Assembly: GCF_029846235.1 (NCBI RefSeq) | Contig: NZ_JARVWP010000012.1 | Location: 124,001-188,000 of the forward strand | DNA length: 64,000 bases | Direction: 5' to 3' | From: Bradyrhizobium sp. CER78 | GTDB taxonomy: Bacteria; Pseudomonadota; Alphaproteobacteria; Rhizobiales; Xanthobacteraceae | Shown here: positions 35,244 to 43,700 of the stretch, piece by piece | Position numbering within the stretch: position 1 is the first letter of the stretch | Layout: each line of letters starts with the position of its first letter | Program-made: the position numbers and the translations under genes | Notes under the pieces: model-generated | What the model was told of the DNA's origin: nothing | The model's database searches: none | The model's input: only the letters and a program-made list of their open reading frames with translations

Positions 35244-36203
35244 TCAATCATTGCTCTCTCCCTGCTGCCACTTCCGGCGCTGCAAGCCGAACCAGGAGAC
35301 CATGATCGCAGCGAGCAGGAATGGGATCATCGCGCTCGAGATCGCGGCCCCCTCGCCCAATTGTCCGGCGATGATCGCGCGCTGGTAGGACAACGTCGCC
35401 ATCAGATGGGTGGCGTTGACCGGGCCGCCGCGGGTCATCGCCCAGATCAGCTGGAAGTCGGTGAAGGTGAACAGCACCGAGAACGTCATCACCACAGCAA
35501 TGATCGGCGTCAGCAAGGGATAGGTGATGAAGCGGAACATCTGCCAGCGCGAGGCGCCGTCGAGCGTCGCCGCTTCATAGAGCGACGGCTGCACGGTCTG
35601 CAGGCCCGCCAGCAGCGTGATCGCGACGAACGGCACGCCGCGCCAGATATTGGCGAAGATCACGCAGATCCGGGCCCAGGTGCTGTCGCCGAGGAAATTG
35701 ATGTTTTGCGTGATCAGGCCGAGCTGCTTCAGCGACCAGGAGATGATCGAGAACTGGGAATCGAAGATCCACCAGAATGCCAGCGCCGACAGCACGGTCG
35801 GCACGATGAAGGGGATCAGCACGGCGGCGCGCAACAGCGCCTTGAACGGCATGCGCTCGTTGAGCAGCAGCGCCAGATAGAGCCCGACCGCGAATTTGAT
35901 GGCGCTGGCAATGAAGGTATAGATCAGCGTGTTGAACACCGACAGCCAGAAGATCGAATCGTCCCACAGCCATTCATAGTTCTCGGTGCCGATGTAGTGG
36001 CCGACGCGCCCGATCCGCGCATCCGTGAACGACAGCCAGATGCCGAGCCCCAGCGGATAGGCCAGGAAGAAGATCAGGAACGCCATCGCCGGCAACATGA
36101 ACCAGAAACCGAGCCAGTTCTTGTTGTGGCGCAGCTGATCCCAGGCGGTCGCTTCGCGGATTTCGGTCTTCGCACGTCGCGGCGCGAGCGCAATGTCAGC
36201 CAT
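35244..36203 (-). CDS. ABC sugar transporter permease (MalF-type)
   Basis: 319 residues, first permease of the operon. It starts with a cytoplasmic leader (REATAWDQLRHNKNWLGF) and a first membrane helix, then a periplasmic loop and the EAA loop YEAATLDGASRWQMFRFITY. Six or so transmembrane helices. It pairs with the MalG-type protein downstream, 65 bp away. Confidence 0.92.
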   Translation of the reverse strand: MADIALAPRRAKTEIREATAWDQLRHNKNWLGFWFMLPAMAFLIFFLAYPLGLGIWLSFTDARIGRVGHYIGTENYEWLWDDSIFWLSVFNTLIYTFIASAIKFAVGLYLALLLNERMPFKALLRAAVLIPFIVPTVLSALAFWWIFDSQFSIISWSLKQLGLITQNINFLGDSTWARICVIFANIWRGVPFVAITLLAGLQTVQPSLYEAATLDGASRWQMFRFITYPLLTPIIAVVMTFSVLFTFTDFQLIWAMTRGGPVNATHLMATLSYQRAIIAGQLGEGAAISSAMIPFLLAAIMVSWFGLQRRKWQQGESND

Positions 36204-36313
36204 AGGCGATGTCCCGATTGCTCAAAGGATTGAGCATGACCACGCAATATTCCAGTGATGGCATTCCAAATGATGGTGCGGGCGGCGGCGATCCGCCGCC
36301 CGCGCCGATCACA

Positions 36314-37633
36314 TCAACGATAGATGCGCTTCAATTGCCGCTCGGCTTCCACCATCGCAGCCTTGCCGTCCTTGGCACCGGTGCAGTAGTTCGCAAACAT
36401 GTCGACCACGATGAAGTCGGCGATTGCGGTCGCCGCCTTCTCGCCGGGCGTGCCGATGCCGGAGGCCGGGAGCGTGCGCTTGGAGGCCTGCGCGAACACG
36501 GCGTTCTTGGGGTCCGCCGTCCACACCGGCGCCGACTCATACGCATTCAGCGTTTGCGTAAGGTAGCCCTGAGCGCCATCCAGCCACTTGTCGTACTGCT
36601 CCTTCTCCAGCATGAACGCGACGAACGCCTTTGCGGCATTCGGATATTTGGTGAAGTTGAACGCAAGGATTGGAAACGCCAGCTGCAATTCCGTCGGCTT
36701 GCCGATCGGGCCGATCGGGTGCAGCGCGTGATAGGTATCCTCGGCAAGTTCCTTCTTGGTCGGATCGGTTTTGGCCGCCACGTAGATGGAAATGCCGTTG
36801 AGCGTGCAATAGAGCTCGCCGGCCAGGAACGCCTTGTTGTTGGAGGAGTCGTTCCAGGATGCGACGCCCGGAATGAAGGTCTCCGACAGCGCCTTGGCAT
36901 ATTCCAGCGCCTTCATCGTCTCCGGCGAGTTGATGATGACCTTGTCGTCCTTGTCGACGGTCCAGGCGTTGTGGCCCCAGAGCAACCAGTGCAGCCAGCC
37001 GTTGGCGTCGCCGCTGGCATGTCCCAGCGCAAAGCCGGCCGGCGTGTTGTTCGCCCTCAACGCCTTGCACATCTCGAGGAAGCCCGGAAAATCCTTCGGG
37101 AATTCCTTGAAGCCCGCCTTATCGGTCGCCGACTTGCGATAGGTCATGTACCCGCCGTTGGTGGCGACGGGGATGCCAAGCCAATCATTGCCGAGCTTGC
37201 AGGTCTTGGCGGCCGCATCCGTCCAGCCGCCATATTTGTTGCCGAGATAATCGGCAACGTCGTTCATCTTGAGAACCTTGGTCGGGAACAGCTGCGGCAG
37301 CGTGTGCAGGCCCCAGGCGAGGTCGAGACCCGAGCCGGTGTTGGCGGCAACCGAAGCCTTCGGCTGCACGTCCTCGAAGGACTCGCTGAATACGTTCATC
37401 TCGGTGCCGGTTGCCGCCTTGAAGGCCGCCACCATGGCATTGAACGCATCGTCTTCCGCAGGCACGAAGCGCTTCCAGCGCATCACGGTGAGTTTGGCGC
37501 CGGGCTCCGCCTTCCAGGGCGCGCTCTGCGCCCAGGCCTTGGCGAAGTCAAACAGCGCCGGCCCGGTGAGCATCCCGGCTGCGGCCAGCGCGGTGCCGCC
37601 CTGAAGTAGCGAGCGGCGAGTCAAATCGTGCAT
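36314..37633 (-). CDS. ABC sugar-binding protein, Tat-exported
   Basis: 439 residues from the ATG at 37633, with GGGAGAAGGA upstream. The N-terminus HDLTRRSLLQGGTALAAAGM is a twin-arginine signal followed by a hydrophobic core; most sugar-binding proteins use Sec. The mature part is a class D/G-type carbohydrate-binding fold (LTVMRWKRFVPAEDDAFNAM, DLAWGLHTLPQLFP, TYRKSATDKAGFKEFPKDFP). It binds the imported sugar or sugar acid in the periplasm. The ligand cannot be told from sequence. Confidence 0.9.
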   Translation of the reverse strand: MHDLTRRSLLQGGTALAAAGMLTGPALFDFAKAWAQSAPWKAEPGAKLTVMRWKRFVPAEDDAFNAMVAAFKAATGTEMNVFSESFEDVQPKASVAANTGSGLDLAWGLHTLPQLFPTKVLKMNDVADYLGNKYGGWTDAAAKTCKLGNDWLGIPVATNGGYMTYRKSATDKAGFKEFPKDFPGFLEMCKALRANNTPAGFALGHASGDANGWLHWLLWGHNAWTVDKDDKVIINSPETMKALEYAKALSETFIPGVASWNDSSNNKAFLAGELYCTLNGISIYVAAKTDPTKKELAEDTYHALHPIGPIGKPTELQLAFPILAFNFTKYPNAAKAFVAFMLEKEQYDKWLDGAQGYLTQTLNAYESAPVWTADPKNAVFAQASKRTLPASGIGTPGEKAATAIADFIVVDMFANYCTGAKDGKAAMVEAERQLKRIYR

Positions 37634-37710
37634 CGTCCTTCTCCCAATAAATGTGTTTTTATTGTTTTTTGATCTGGCCTGTTGGTCGGCCATTATGATC
37701 GATCAGTCCG

Positions 37711-38778
37711 TCAGCTATTCAGTCGTTTCCCCGTCGCATCGTCGAACAGATGAACCAGGCCCGGATCCGGCTTGAGCCGAACCTTGTCGCCGGGATTGAA
37801 CAGATGGCGCTCGCGGAACACGGCGACGACCTGCTCGCCGCCGAGCTTGGCGAACACCTGGGTCTCCGAGCCGGTCGGCTCGACCACCACGATCTCGGCC
37901 TCGGCACCGTCATCGGCGATGGTGAAATGCTCCGGCCGCACGCCGTAGACCGCCGGCTTGCCGTCGGAATTGGCCGGCGCGGATTTCAACGGCAGCTTGA
38001 TCCCGTTCGGCCCTTCGAAATAGGCGGCGCCGTTCACCTTCACATTGCCCTTGAGGAAGTTCATCGCGGGCGAGCCGATGAAGCCGGCGACGAACTGATT
38101 CGCCGGCGTGTCATACAGCTCGAGCGGCGAGCCCATCTGCTCGACGATGCCGTCATGCATCACCACGATCTTGTCGGCCATGGTCATCGCCTCGATCTGG
38201 TCGTGGGTGACGTAGACCGTAGTGGTCTTCAGCCGCTGGTGCAGCTCCTTGATCTCGGTGCGCATCGCCACGCGCAGCTTGGCGTCGAGGTTCGACAACG
38301 GCTCGTCGAACAGGAACACCTGCGGATCGCGCACGATGGCGCGGCCCATCGCGACGCGCTGGCGCTGACCGCCGGAGAGCTGGCGCGGATAGCGCTCGAG
38401 CAGCGGCGTCAAAGCGAGGATTTCCGCGGCGCGCTTGACGCCGGTCGAGATTTCCTCGGCCTTGGCGCCGCGCAGCTTGAGCGAGAAGCCCATGTTGTCG
38501 GCAACCGTCATGTGCGGATAGAGCGCGTAGTTCTGGAACACCATCGCAATGTCGCGCTCTTTGGGCTGGACATTGTTGACGACGCGGTCGCCGATCGAGA
38601 TCGTTCCTGAGGTGATGTTCTCAAGTCCCGCCAGCATGCGCAGCAGGGTCGACTTGCCGCAGCCCGACGGGCCGACCAGAACGACGAACTCGCCGTCCTC
38701 GATCGGGATCGACACGCCGTGCAGGACTTCAAAATTGCCGAACGATTTCCGCACGTCGCGAATCTGGACCGACGACAT
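37711..38778 (-). CDS. ABC sugar transporter ATPase (UgpC/MalK-type)
   Basis: 355 residues from the ATG at 38778, with GGAGGGA upstream. Walker A GPSGCGKST, signature LSGGQRQRVAMG, Walker B FLFDEPLSNLD and the switch His in VTHDQIEAMT are all intact. The C-terminal TOBE domains (about residues 240-355) give the MalK-type regulatory part. First gene of the leftward operon, so it also starts the import and catabolic transcript. Confidence 0.94.
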   Translation of the reverse strand: MSSVQIRDVRKSFGNFEVLHGVSIPIEDGEFVVLVGPSGCGKSTLLRMLAGLENITSGTISIGDRVVNNVQPKERDIAMVFQNYALYPHMTVADNMGFSLKLRGAKAEEISTGVKRAAEILALTPLLERYPRQLSGGQRQRVAMGRAIVRDPQVFLFDEPLSNLDAKLRVAMRTEIKELHQRLKTTTVYVTHDQIEAMTMADKIVVMHDGIVEQMGSPLELYDTPANQFVAGFIGSPAMNFLKGNVKVNGAAYFEGPNGIKLPLKSAPANSDGKPAVYGVRPEHFTIADDGAEAEIVVVEPTGSETQVFAKLGGEQVVAVFRERHLFNPGDKVRLKPDPGLVHLFDDATGKRLNS

Positions 38779-38906
38779 CCACTTCCCTCCCTCAAGTTCC
38801 CGGCGGCGTACGACGAGTGCCGCCACCGCTCTGTTTTATTCCGGCCACGCTGGGTGCGCGGCTCTGTTGGACTGACGATATTGTCCGCAGTTTATCCGGT
38901 TTTGGC

Positions 38907-38918
38907 AATCGTTCGATT
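38907..38918. promoter_or_regulatory. 12-bp palindrome in the ABC/LacI gap
   Basis: AATCGTTCGATT is a perfect palindrome 129 bp upstream of the ABC ATPase start and 66 bp upstream of the LacI start. It is 10 bp from the larger LacI-like site at 38928-38943. Confidence 0.4.
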
Positions 38919-38927
38919 AGCAATCGC

Positions 38928-38943
38928 TTGGTAGCGCTGTCAA
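38928..38943. promoter_or_regulatory. Candidate LacI-family operator 1
   Basis: TTGGTAGCGCTGTCAA is an imperfect 16-bp palindrome (6 of 8 pairs) with the central CG typical of LacI-family sites. A related site ATGATAGCGCAACCAA lies at 40059-40074. It sits in the 205-bp gap between the divergent ABC operon and lacI-type gene. Confidence 0.55.
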
Positions 38944-38983
38944 TATCGGTTTGTCTGCGACGAACGTCGTGATATGAGCGGCA

Positions 38984-40012
38984 ATGGCCCGAAAGCGCAT
39001 CACGCCTGGCAAGATCCGGCTCGCCGAAGTCGCGAAGCTCGCCGGTGTCAGTCCGATTACGGCCTCGCGTTTCTTCAGGAATCCGGAAGCACTCTCCGCC
39101 GGCAAGCGCGCCCGGGTCGAGAGTGCGGCAAAAGAACTCGGTTACGTGCCCAATCTCGCGGCACGCGCGCTTGCGTCGCAGCGTACCGAGGTGATCGGTG
39201 TCCTGATCCCGTCACTGACCAACAATGTGTTCGCCGACGTGCTGCGCGGCATCTATGACGCGCTCGACGGCAGCCGCTACAGCATTCAGCTCGCCAACAC
39301 CCGCTACAGCATCCTGCAGGAAGAACGCCTGCTGCGTCTTTTTCTGGCACAGAAGCCGGCCGGGCTGATCATTACCGGCATCAACCAGACCGCCGATTCC
39401 CGCCGCATCATGGAAACGGTCGATTGCCCGATCGTCCAGATCATGGAGGTCGGCCCCGCCCCGATCGACATGATGATCGGATTTTCGCATTTTGACGCGG
39501 CAAAAGCCGCGATCGCCCACCTCCTCGCGCAGGGCTACCGGCGGATCGGCTTCCTCGGCGCGCGGATGGATCCGCGGGTGCAGCGCCGGCTGGACGGCTA
39601 CCGCGCCGCGATGACCGAGGCTGCGCTGTTCGATCCGCAGCTCATCGTCACGACGGCCATACCGACCTCGGTGACGCTGGGCGGGACGCTGTTTGCCGAC
39701 CTGCTCGCCAAGGCGCCCGACATCGACGCCGTGTTCTGCGTCAATGACGACCTTGCGCTCGGCGCGCTGTTCGAATGCAAGCGCCGCCACATGGCGGTGC
39801 CGGAGCAGATGGCGATCGTCGGCTTCAACGACCTCGAATTCATGGCCTCGAGCGAGCCGACGCTGAGTAGCGTTCGGACCAATCGCTACGAAATGGGCAG
39901 AAACGCTGCCATGATGGTGATCGAAACGCTGGAAGGCCGCCCGCCCGCTGAGGCCGTCGTCGATCTCGGCTTCAGTGTCATGGAACGGCAAAGCTCCGCG
40001 CGACGCAACTGA
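38984..40012 (+). CDS. LacI-family transcriptional regulator
   Basis: 342 residues. The HTH is IRLAEVAKLAGVSPITASRF (about residues 10-30), followed by the hinge helix NLAARALASQRTE. The effector domain is periplasmic-binding-like, with QLANTRYSILQEERLLRLFL and a LacI-type DLALGALFECKRRHMAVPEQ. It sits between the divergent ABC operon and the dehydratase gene, and both flanking gaps contain related 16-bp palindromes, so it probably represses the whole locus until its sugar ligand is present. Ligand unknown. Confidence 0.92.
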   Translation: MARKRITPGKIRLAEVAKLAGVSPITASRFFRNPEALSAGKRARVESAAKELGYVPNLAARALASQRTEVIGVLIPSLTNNVFADVLRGIYDALDGSRYSIQLANTRYSILQEERLLRLFLAQKPAGLIITGINQTADSRRIMETVDCPIVQIMEVGPAPIDMMIGFSHFDAAKAAIAHLLAQGYRRIGFLGARMDPRVQRRLDGYRAAMTEAALFDPQLIVTTAIPTSVTLGGTLFADLLAKAPDIDAVFCVNDDLALGALFECKRRHMAVPEQMAIVGFNDLEFMASSEPTLSSVRTNRYEMGRNAAMMVIETLEGRPPAEAVVDLGFSVMERQSSARRN

Positions 40013-40058
40013 CATCCACCCGACACCAGCCCGTCACAAGGACGCGAAAAATGACAAA

Positions 40059-40074
40059 ATGATAGCGCAACCAA
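40059..40074. promoter_or_regulatory. Candidate LacI-family operator 2
   Basis: ATGATAGCGCAACCAA matches the symmetrical form of operator 1 (TTGGTAGCGCTACCAA) at 13 of 16 positions. It lies 150 bp upstream of the dehydratase ATG. A weaker related sequence (CGATTAGCGCAAGGTA) is at 40146-40161. The 211-bp gap holds no gene. Confidence 0.5.
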
Positions 40075-40223
40075 GTGCCTTCAACTAAGGTCCAATCCAT
40101 CCACTGAAACACCTCTGCGTGATCGCCTGAGTTTGTAATGACCGACGATTAGCGCAAGGTAGAACGACGTTGAACCAGAGCCCTTGAATGGGCCCAGCAA
40201 GATTTGCATTGCGGGAGAAACCA

Positions 40224-42062
40224 ATGACAAAACCCCACACCAACGGGCACAGCGCCGCAGGCGAGACCACAAAGGGCAAGGGCCGCAGGCTCCGCTCCCA
40301 GGAATGGTTCGACAACCCGCACAATCCGGGCATGACCGCGCTCTATCTCGAGCGCTACCTCAATTACGGCCTGACCCGCGAGGAATTGCAGTCGGGCAAG
40401 CCGATCATCGGCATCGCGCAGACCGGCAATGACCTGTCGCCCTGCAACCGGCATCACCTCGAGCTTGCCCACCGCGTCCGCGAGGGCATCCGCGCCGCCG
40501 GCGGCATCGCGATGGAGTTTCCGACCCATCCGATCCAGGAGACCGGCAAGCGCCCGACCGCGGCGCTCGACCGCAACCTCGCCTATCTCGGCCTCGTCGA
40601 GGTGCTGTTCGGCTATCCGCTCGACGGCGTGGTGCTGACCACCGGCTGCGACAAGACCACGCCGGCGTGCATGATGGCGGCGGCGACCGTGAACCTGCCG
40701 GCGATCGTGCTGTCGGGCGGGCCGATGCTGAATGGCTGGCACGAAGGCCAGCGCACCGGCTCCGGCACCGTGGTGTGGAAGGCGCGCGAGCGGCTCGCCG
40801 CGGGCGAAATCGACTACGAGCAGTTCATCGAGATCGTGGCCTCCTCGGCGCCCTCGGTCGGCCATTGCAACACGATGGGCACCGCCTCCACGATGAACTC
40901 GCTCGCCGAGGCGCTCGGCTTCTCGCTGCCGGGCTGCGCGGCGATCCCGGCGCCCTATCGCGAGCGCGGCCAGATCGCCTACGAGACGGGAAAACGCATC
41001 GTCGACATGGTCTGGGAAGATCTCAAGCCGTCTGACTTCCTGACCCGCGAGGCGTTCGAGAACTGCATCGTGGTCAACTCCGCGATCGGCGGCTCGACCA
41101 ACGCACCGATCCACATCAACGCGCTGGCGCGCCATGTCGGCGTCGAGCTCTCGATCGACGACTGGCAGAAATACGGCCACGACGTGCCGCTGCTGGTGAA
41201 CATGCAGCCGGCCGGCTTCTATCTCGGCGAGGAATACCACCGCGCCGGCGGCGTGCCGTCGGTGGTGCGCGAGCTGATCAAGCACAAGCGCATCCATGAA
41301 GGCGCCCTCACCGTCAACGGCCGCACGATGGGCGAGAATTGCAAGGAGGCGCCGCAGCCCGATGGCGACGTGATCTGGGGCTACGACAAGCCGCTCGTAA
41401 AGGACGCCGGCTTCATCGTGCTGCGCGGCAATTTGTTCGATTCCGCGATCATGAAGACCAGCGTGATCTCGAAGGAGTTCCGCGACCGCTATCTGTCCAA
41501 CCCGAAGGACCTCAACGCCTTCGAGGGCCGTGCCGTCGTGTTCGAAGGCCCGGAGGACTATCACGCGCGGATCGAGGATCCCGCGCTCGACATCGACGAG
41601 CACTGCATCCTGTTCATCCGCGGCACCGGCCCGATCGGCTATCCCGGCGGCGCCGAGGTGGTGAACATGCAGCCGCCGGCGGCGCTGATCAAACGCGGCA
41701 TCCTGTCCCTGCCCTGCATTGGCGACGGCAGGCAGTCCGGCACCTCCGGCTCGCCGTCGATCCTCAACGCCTCGCCCGAGGCCGCCGCCGATGGCGGGCT
41801 CGCGATCCTGAGGAGCGGCGACAAGGTGCGCATCGACCTCAACAAGGGCAGCGCCAACATCATGATCTCGGAGGATGAGCTGCGCACCCGCCGCGCCGAG
41901 CTGAAGGCCAAAGGCGGCTTCCCGCACCCGGCCAACCAGACGCCGTGGCAGGAGCTCTACCGCCAGACCGTCGGCCAGCACGCCACCGGCGCCTGCCTCG
42001 AGCTCGCGACGCGCTACCACGACATCGCCGGCAAGGTCGGCGTGGCGCGGGATAATCATTGA
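40224..42062 (+). CDS. Sugar-acid dehydratase, IlvD/EDD family (XylD-like)
   Basis: 612 residues from the ATG at 40224 (GCGGGAGAA upstream). It resembles Caulobacter-type xylonate dehydratases: RSQEWFDNPHNPGMTALYLE, then GKPIIGIAQTGNDLSPCNRH. The three cluster cysteines lie in DLSPCNRHH, TGCDKTTPACM and GHCNTMGTAST, and the C-terminal GDGRQSGTSGSPSILNASPE is the substrate loop. It removes water from a pentonate or hexonate to give a 2-keto-3-deoxy acid. The paired kinase and KDPG-type aldolase suggest a hexonate, but pentonates cannot be excluded. Confidence 0.9.
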   Translation: MTKPHTNGHSAAGETTKGKGRRLRSQEWFDNPHNPGMTALYLERYLNYGLTREELQSGKPIIGIAQTGNDLSPCNRHHLELAHRVREGIRAAGGIAMEFPTHPIQETGKRPTAALDRNLAYLGLVEVLFGYPLDGVVLTTGCDKTTPACMMAAATVNLPAIVLSGGPMLNGWHEGQRTGSGTVVWKARERLAAGEIDYEQFIEIVASSAPSVGHCNTMGTASTMNSLAEALGFSLPGCAAIPAPYRERGQIAYETGKRIVDMVWEDLKPSDFLTREAFENCIVVNSAIGGSTNAPIHINALARHVGVELSIDDWQKYGHDVPLLVNMQPAGFYLGEEYHRAGGVPSVVRELIKHKRIHEGALTVNGRTMGENCKEAPQPDGDVIWGYDKPLVKDAGFIVLRGNLFDSAIMKTSVISKEFRDRYLSNPKDLNAFEGRAVVFEGPEDYHARIEDPALDIDEHCILFIRGTGPIGYPGGAEVVNMQPPAALIKRGILSLPCIGDGRQSGTSGSPSILNASPEAAADGGLAILRSGDKVRIDLNKGSANIMISEDELRTRRAELKAKGGFPHPANQTPWQELYRQTVGQHATGACLELATRYHDIAGKVGVARDNH

Positions 42063-42073
42063 AGCATCAACCC

Positions 42074-42175
42074 GTCATTCCGGGATGGTGCGTAAGCACC
42101 AGACCAAAGATGCGCAAGTTGCGCATCGGGGAATCTCGAGATTCCGGGTTCGCGCTGCGCGCGCCCCGGAATGAC
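42074..42175. repeat. Dispersed palindromic repeat, family B (variant)
   Basis: Bounded by GTCATTCCGGG and CCCCGGAATGAC, with GAATCTCGAGATTCC in the middle and extra internal GC palindromes. It lies between the dehydratase and first SDR genes, so coupling of the two could be weakened. Confidence 0.75.
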
Positions 42176-42199
42176 GGACAAGAGGAAGGGAAGAAAAGC

Positions 42200-42931
42200 A
42201 TGTCAGACAGACTGAAGGGAAAGCGCGCCGTTGTCACCGCCGCGGCGGCCGGCATCGGGCGCGCATGCGCGATCGCATTCGCGCGTGAAGGCGCGACCGT
42301 GATCGCCACCGACATCAATGAGAGCGGCATCGCCACGCTAGGCAAGGAAGGCATCGCCGAGACCGCCCGGCTCGACGTTCGCAGCACCGCCGACGTCAAC
42401 ACCTTCGCCAAGCGCGTCGGCAAGATCGACGTCCTGCTCAATGCGGCGGGCTTCGTGCATCACGGCACCATTCTGGAGTGCTCCGACGAAGACTTCGACT
42501 TCTCGTTCGATCTCAACGTCAAATCCATGCACCGGACCATCAAGGCGTTCCTGCCTGCGATGCTGCAAGGCGGTGGCGGCAGCATCGTCAACATCTCGTC
42601 CTGCGCGGCGTTGCGGCCACCGGCCAATCGCTACGTCTACAGTGCGTCGAAAGCGGCAGTTTCGCTGCTCACGCGCGCGGTCGCGCTCGACTTCATCACC
42701 CAGGGCATCCGCTGCAACGCGATCTGCCCCGGCACCGTTGAGACGCCCTCGATGCTGGAGCGCGCAGCTGCCGCGGGCCCGGACGGACGCGAGAAGTTCG
42801 TGGCCCGCCAGAAGATGGGCCGGCTCGGCACCGCCGAGGAGATCGCGGCCATGGCTGTGTATCTTGCGAGCGACGAAGCCGCTTTCACCACCGGCGTCGA
42901 CATGGTCGTCGACGGCGGCTTCATGCTCTGA
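42200..42931 (+). CDS. SDR dehydrogenase, BDH2/keto-deoxy-fuconate-dehydrogenase-like
   Basis: 243 residues from the ATG at 42200 (AGGAAGGGAAG upstream). Rossmann motif TAAAAGIGRA (residues about 14-23), NAAGFVHHGTILECSDEDFD, active-site Ser in NISSCAALRPP, Y-x3-K in YVYSASK. The pattern with GFVHHGT and RCNAICPGTVETPSM is shared with human BDH2 and with bacterial 2-keto-3-deoxy-L-fuconate dehydrogenases. That implies NAD-dependent oxidation of a hydroxyl on a keto-deoxy sugar acid, a non-phosphorylative branch. It may act on products of the adjacent dehydratase. Confidence 0.85.
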   Translation: MSDRLKGKRAVVTAAAAGIGRACAIAFAREGATVIATDINESGIATLGKEGIAETARLDVRSTADVNTFAKRVGKIDVLLNAAGFVHHGTILECSDEDFDFSFDLNVKSMHRTIKAFLPAMLQGGGGSIVNISSCAALRPPANRYVYSASKAAVSLLTRAVALDFITQGIRCNAICPGTVETPSMLERAAAAGPDGREKFVARQKMGRLGTAEEIAAMAVYLASDEAAFTTGVDMVVDGGFML

Positions 42932-42953
42932 TGGGCACGCAAAGGCATTCGGC

Positions 42954-43700
42954 ATGAACAAGATCGATCTCGACGGCCGCTGCGCCGTCGTCACCGGCGG
43001 CGCGCAAGGGTTCGGCCGCGCCATCACCGAGCGCTTCGTCGCATCCGGCGCCAAGGTCGCGATCTGGGATTTCGACCAGCCGCTCGCCGAGCAGACCGCG
43101 CGGGCGATCGGCGAGGACGTGATCGCGATCAAGACGGATGTCACCGATCCCACCGCGGTCGACGCCGCGCGCGATCAGACGCTCGGGGCATTCGGCAAGA
43201 TCGACATCCTCGTCAACAACGCCGGTATCACCGGAGCCAACAAGCCGGTATGGGAAACCGATCTCGACGACTGGCGCAGGGTGATGCGCATCAATCTCGA
43301 GGGTCCCTTCATCTGCTGCAAGGCGATCGTGCCGACCATGATCGGGCAGAAGTATGGCCGCATCGTCAATATCGCCTCGATCGCCGGCAAGGAAGGCAAC
43401 CCGAACGCAGCGCACTACTCCTCGTCGAAGGCGGGCCTGATCGCGCTGACGAAATCGCTCGGCAAGGAGCTCGCGCAGCACGACATCCTGGTCAATGCGG
43501 TGACGCCTGCTGCGGCGAAGACCGCGATCTTCGACCAGATGACGCAGGCGCATATCGACTTCATGCTGTCGAAGATTCCGAAAGCCCGCTTCGTGCAGGT
43601 CGAGGAACTGGCTTCGATGGTGGCATGGCTGGCGTCGGAGGACTGCGCCTTCTCGACCGGCGCGGTGTTCGACATCTCCGGCGGACGGGCGACGTACTAG
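42954..43700 (+). CDS. SDR oxidoreductase
   Basis: 248 residues from the ATG at 42954, 22 bp after the previous SDR stop. Rossmann motif TGGAQGFGRAI, NNAG at residue about 89, Ser in NIASIAGKEG, Y-x3-K in YSSSKAG, C-terminal GGRATY. This is a typical classical SDR close to gluconate/sugar 1-dehydrogenases. As the last gene of the rightward unit it may do the first oxidation of the sugar to its lactone. The stop overlaps the convergent LysR gene by 4 bp (CTAG). Confidence 0.85.
   Translation: MNKIDLDGRCAVVTGGAQGFGRAITERFVASGAKVAIWDFDQPLAEQTARAIGEDVIAIKTDVTDPTAVDAARDQTLGAFGKIDILVNNAGITGANKPVWETDLDDWRRVMRINLEGPFICCKAIVPTMIGQKYGRIVNIASIAGKEGNPNAAHYSSSKAGLIALTKSLGKELAQHDILVNAVTPAAAKTAIFDQMTQAHIDFMLSKIPKARFVQVEELASMVAWLASEDCAFSTGAVFDISGGRATY

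Noticed and set aside
40149..42059. 636-residue open frame antisense to the dehydratase
   Set aside because: Shadow of the XylD-like gene; no domain can be seen and codon bias is mirrored.
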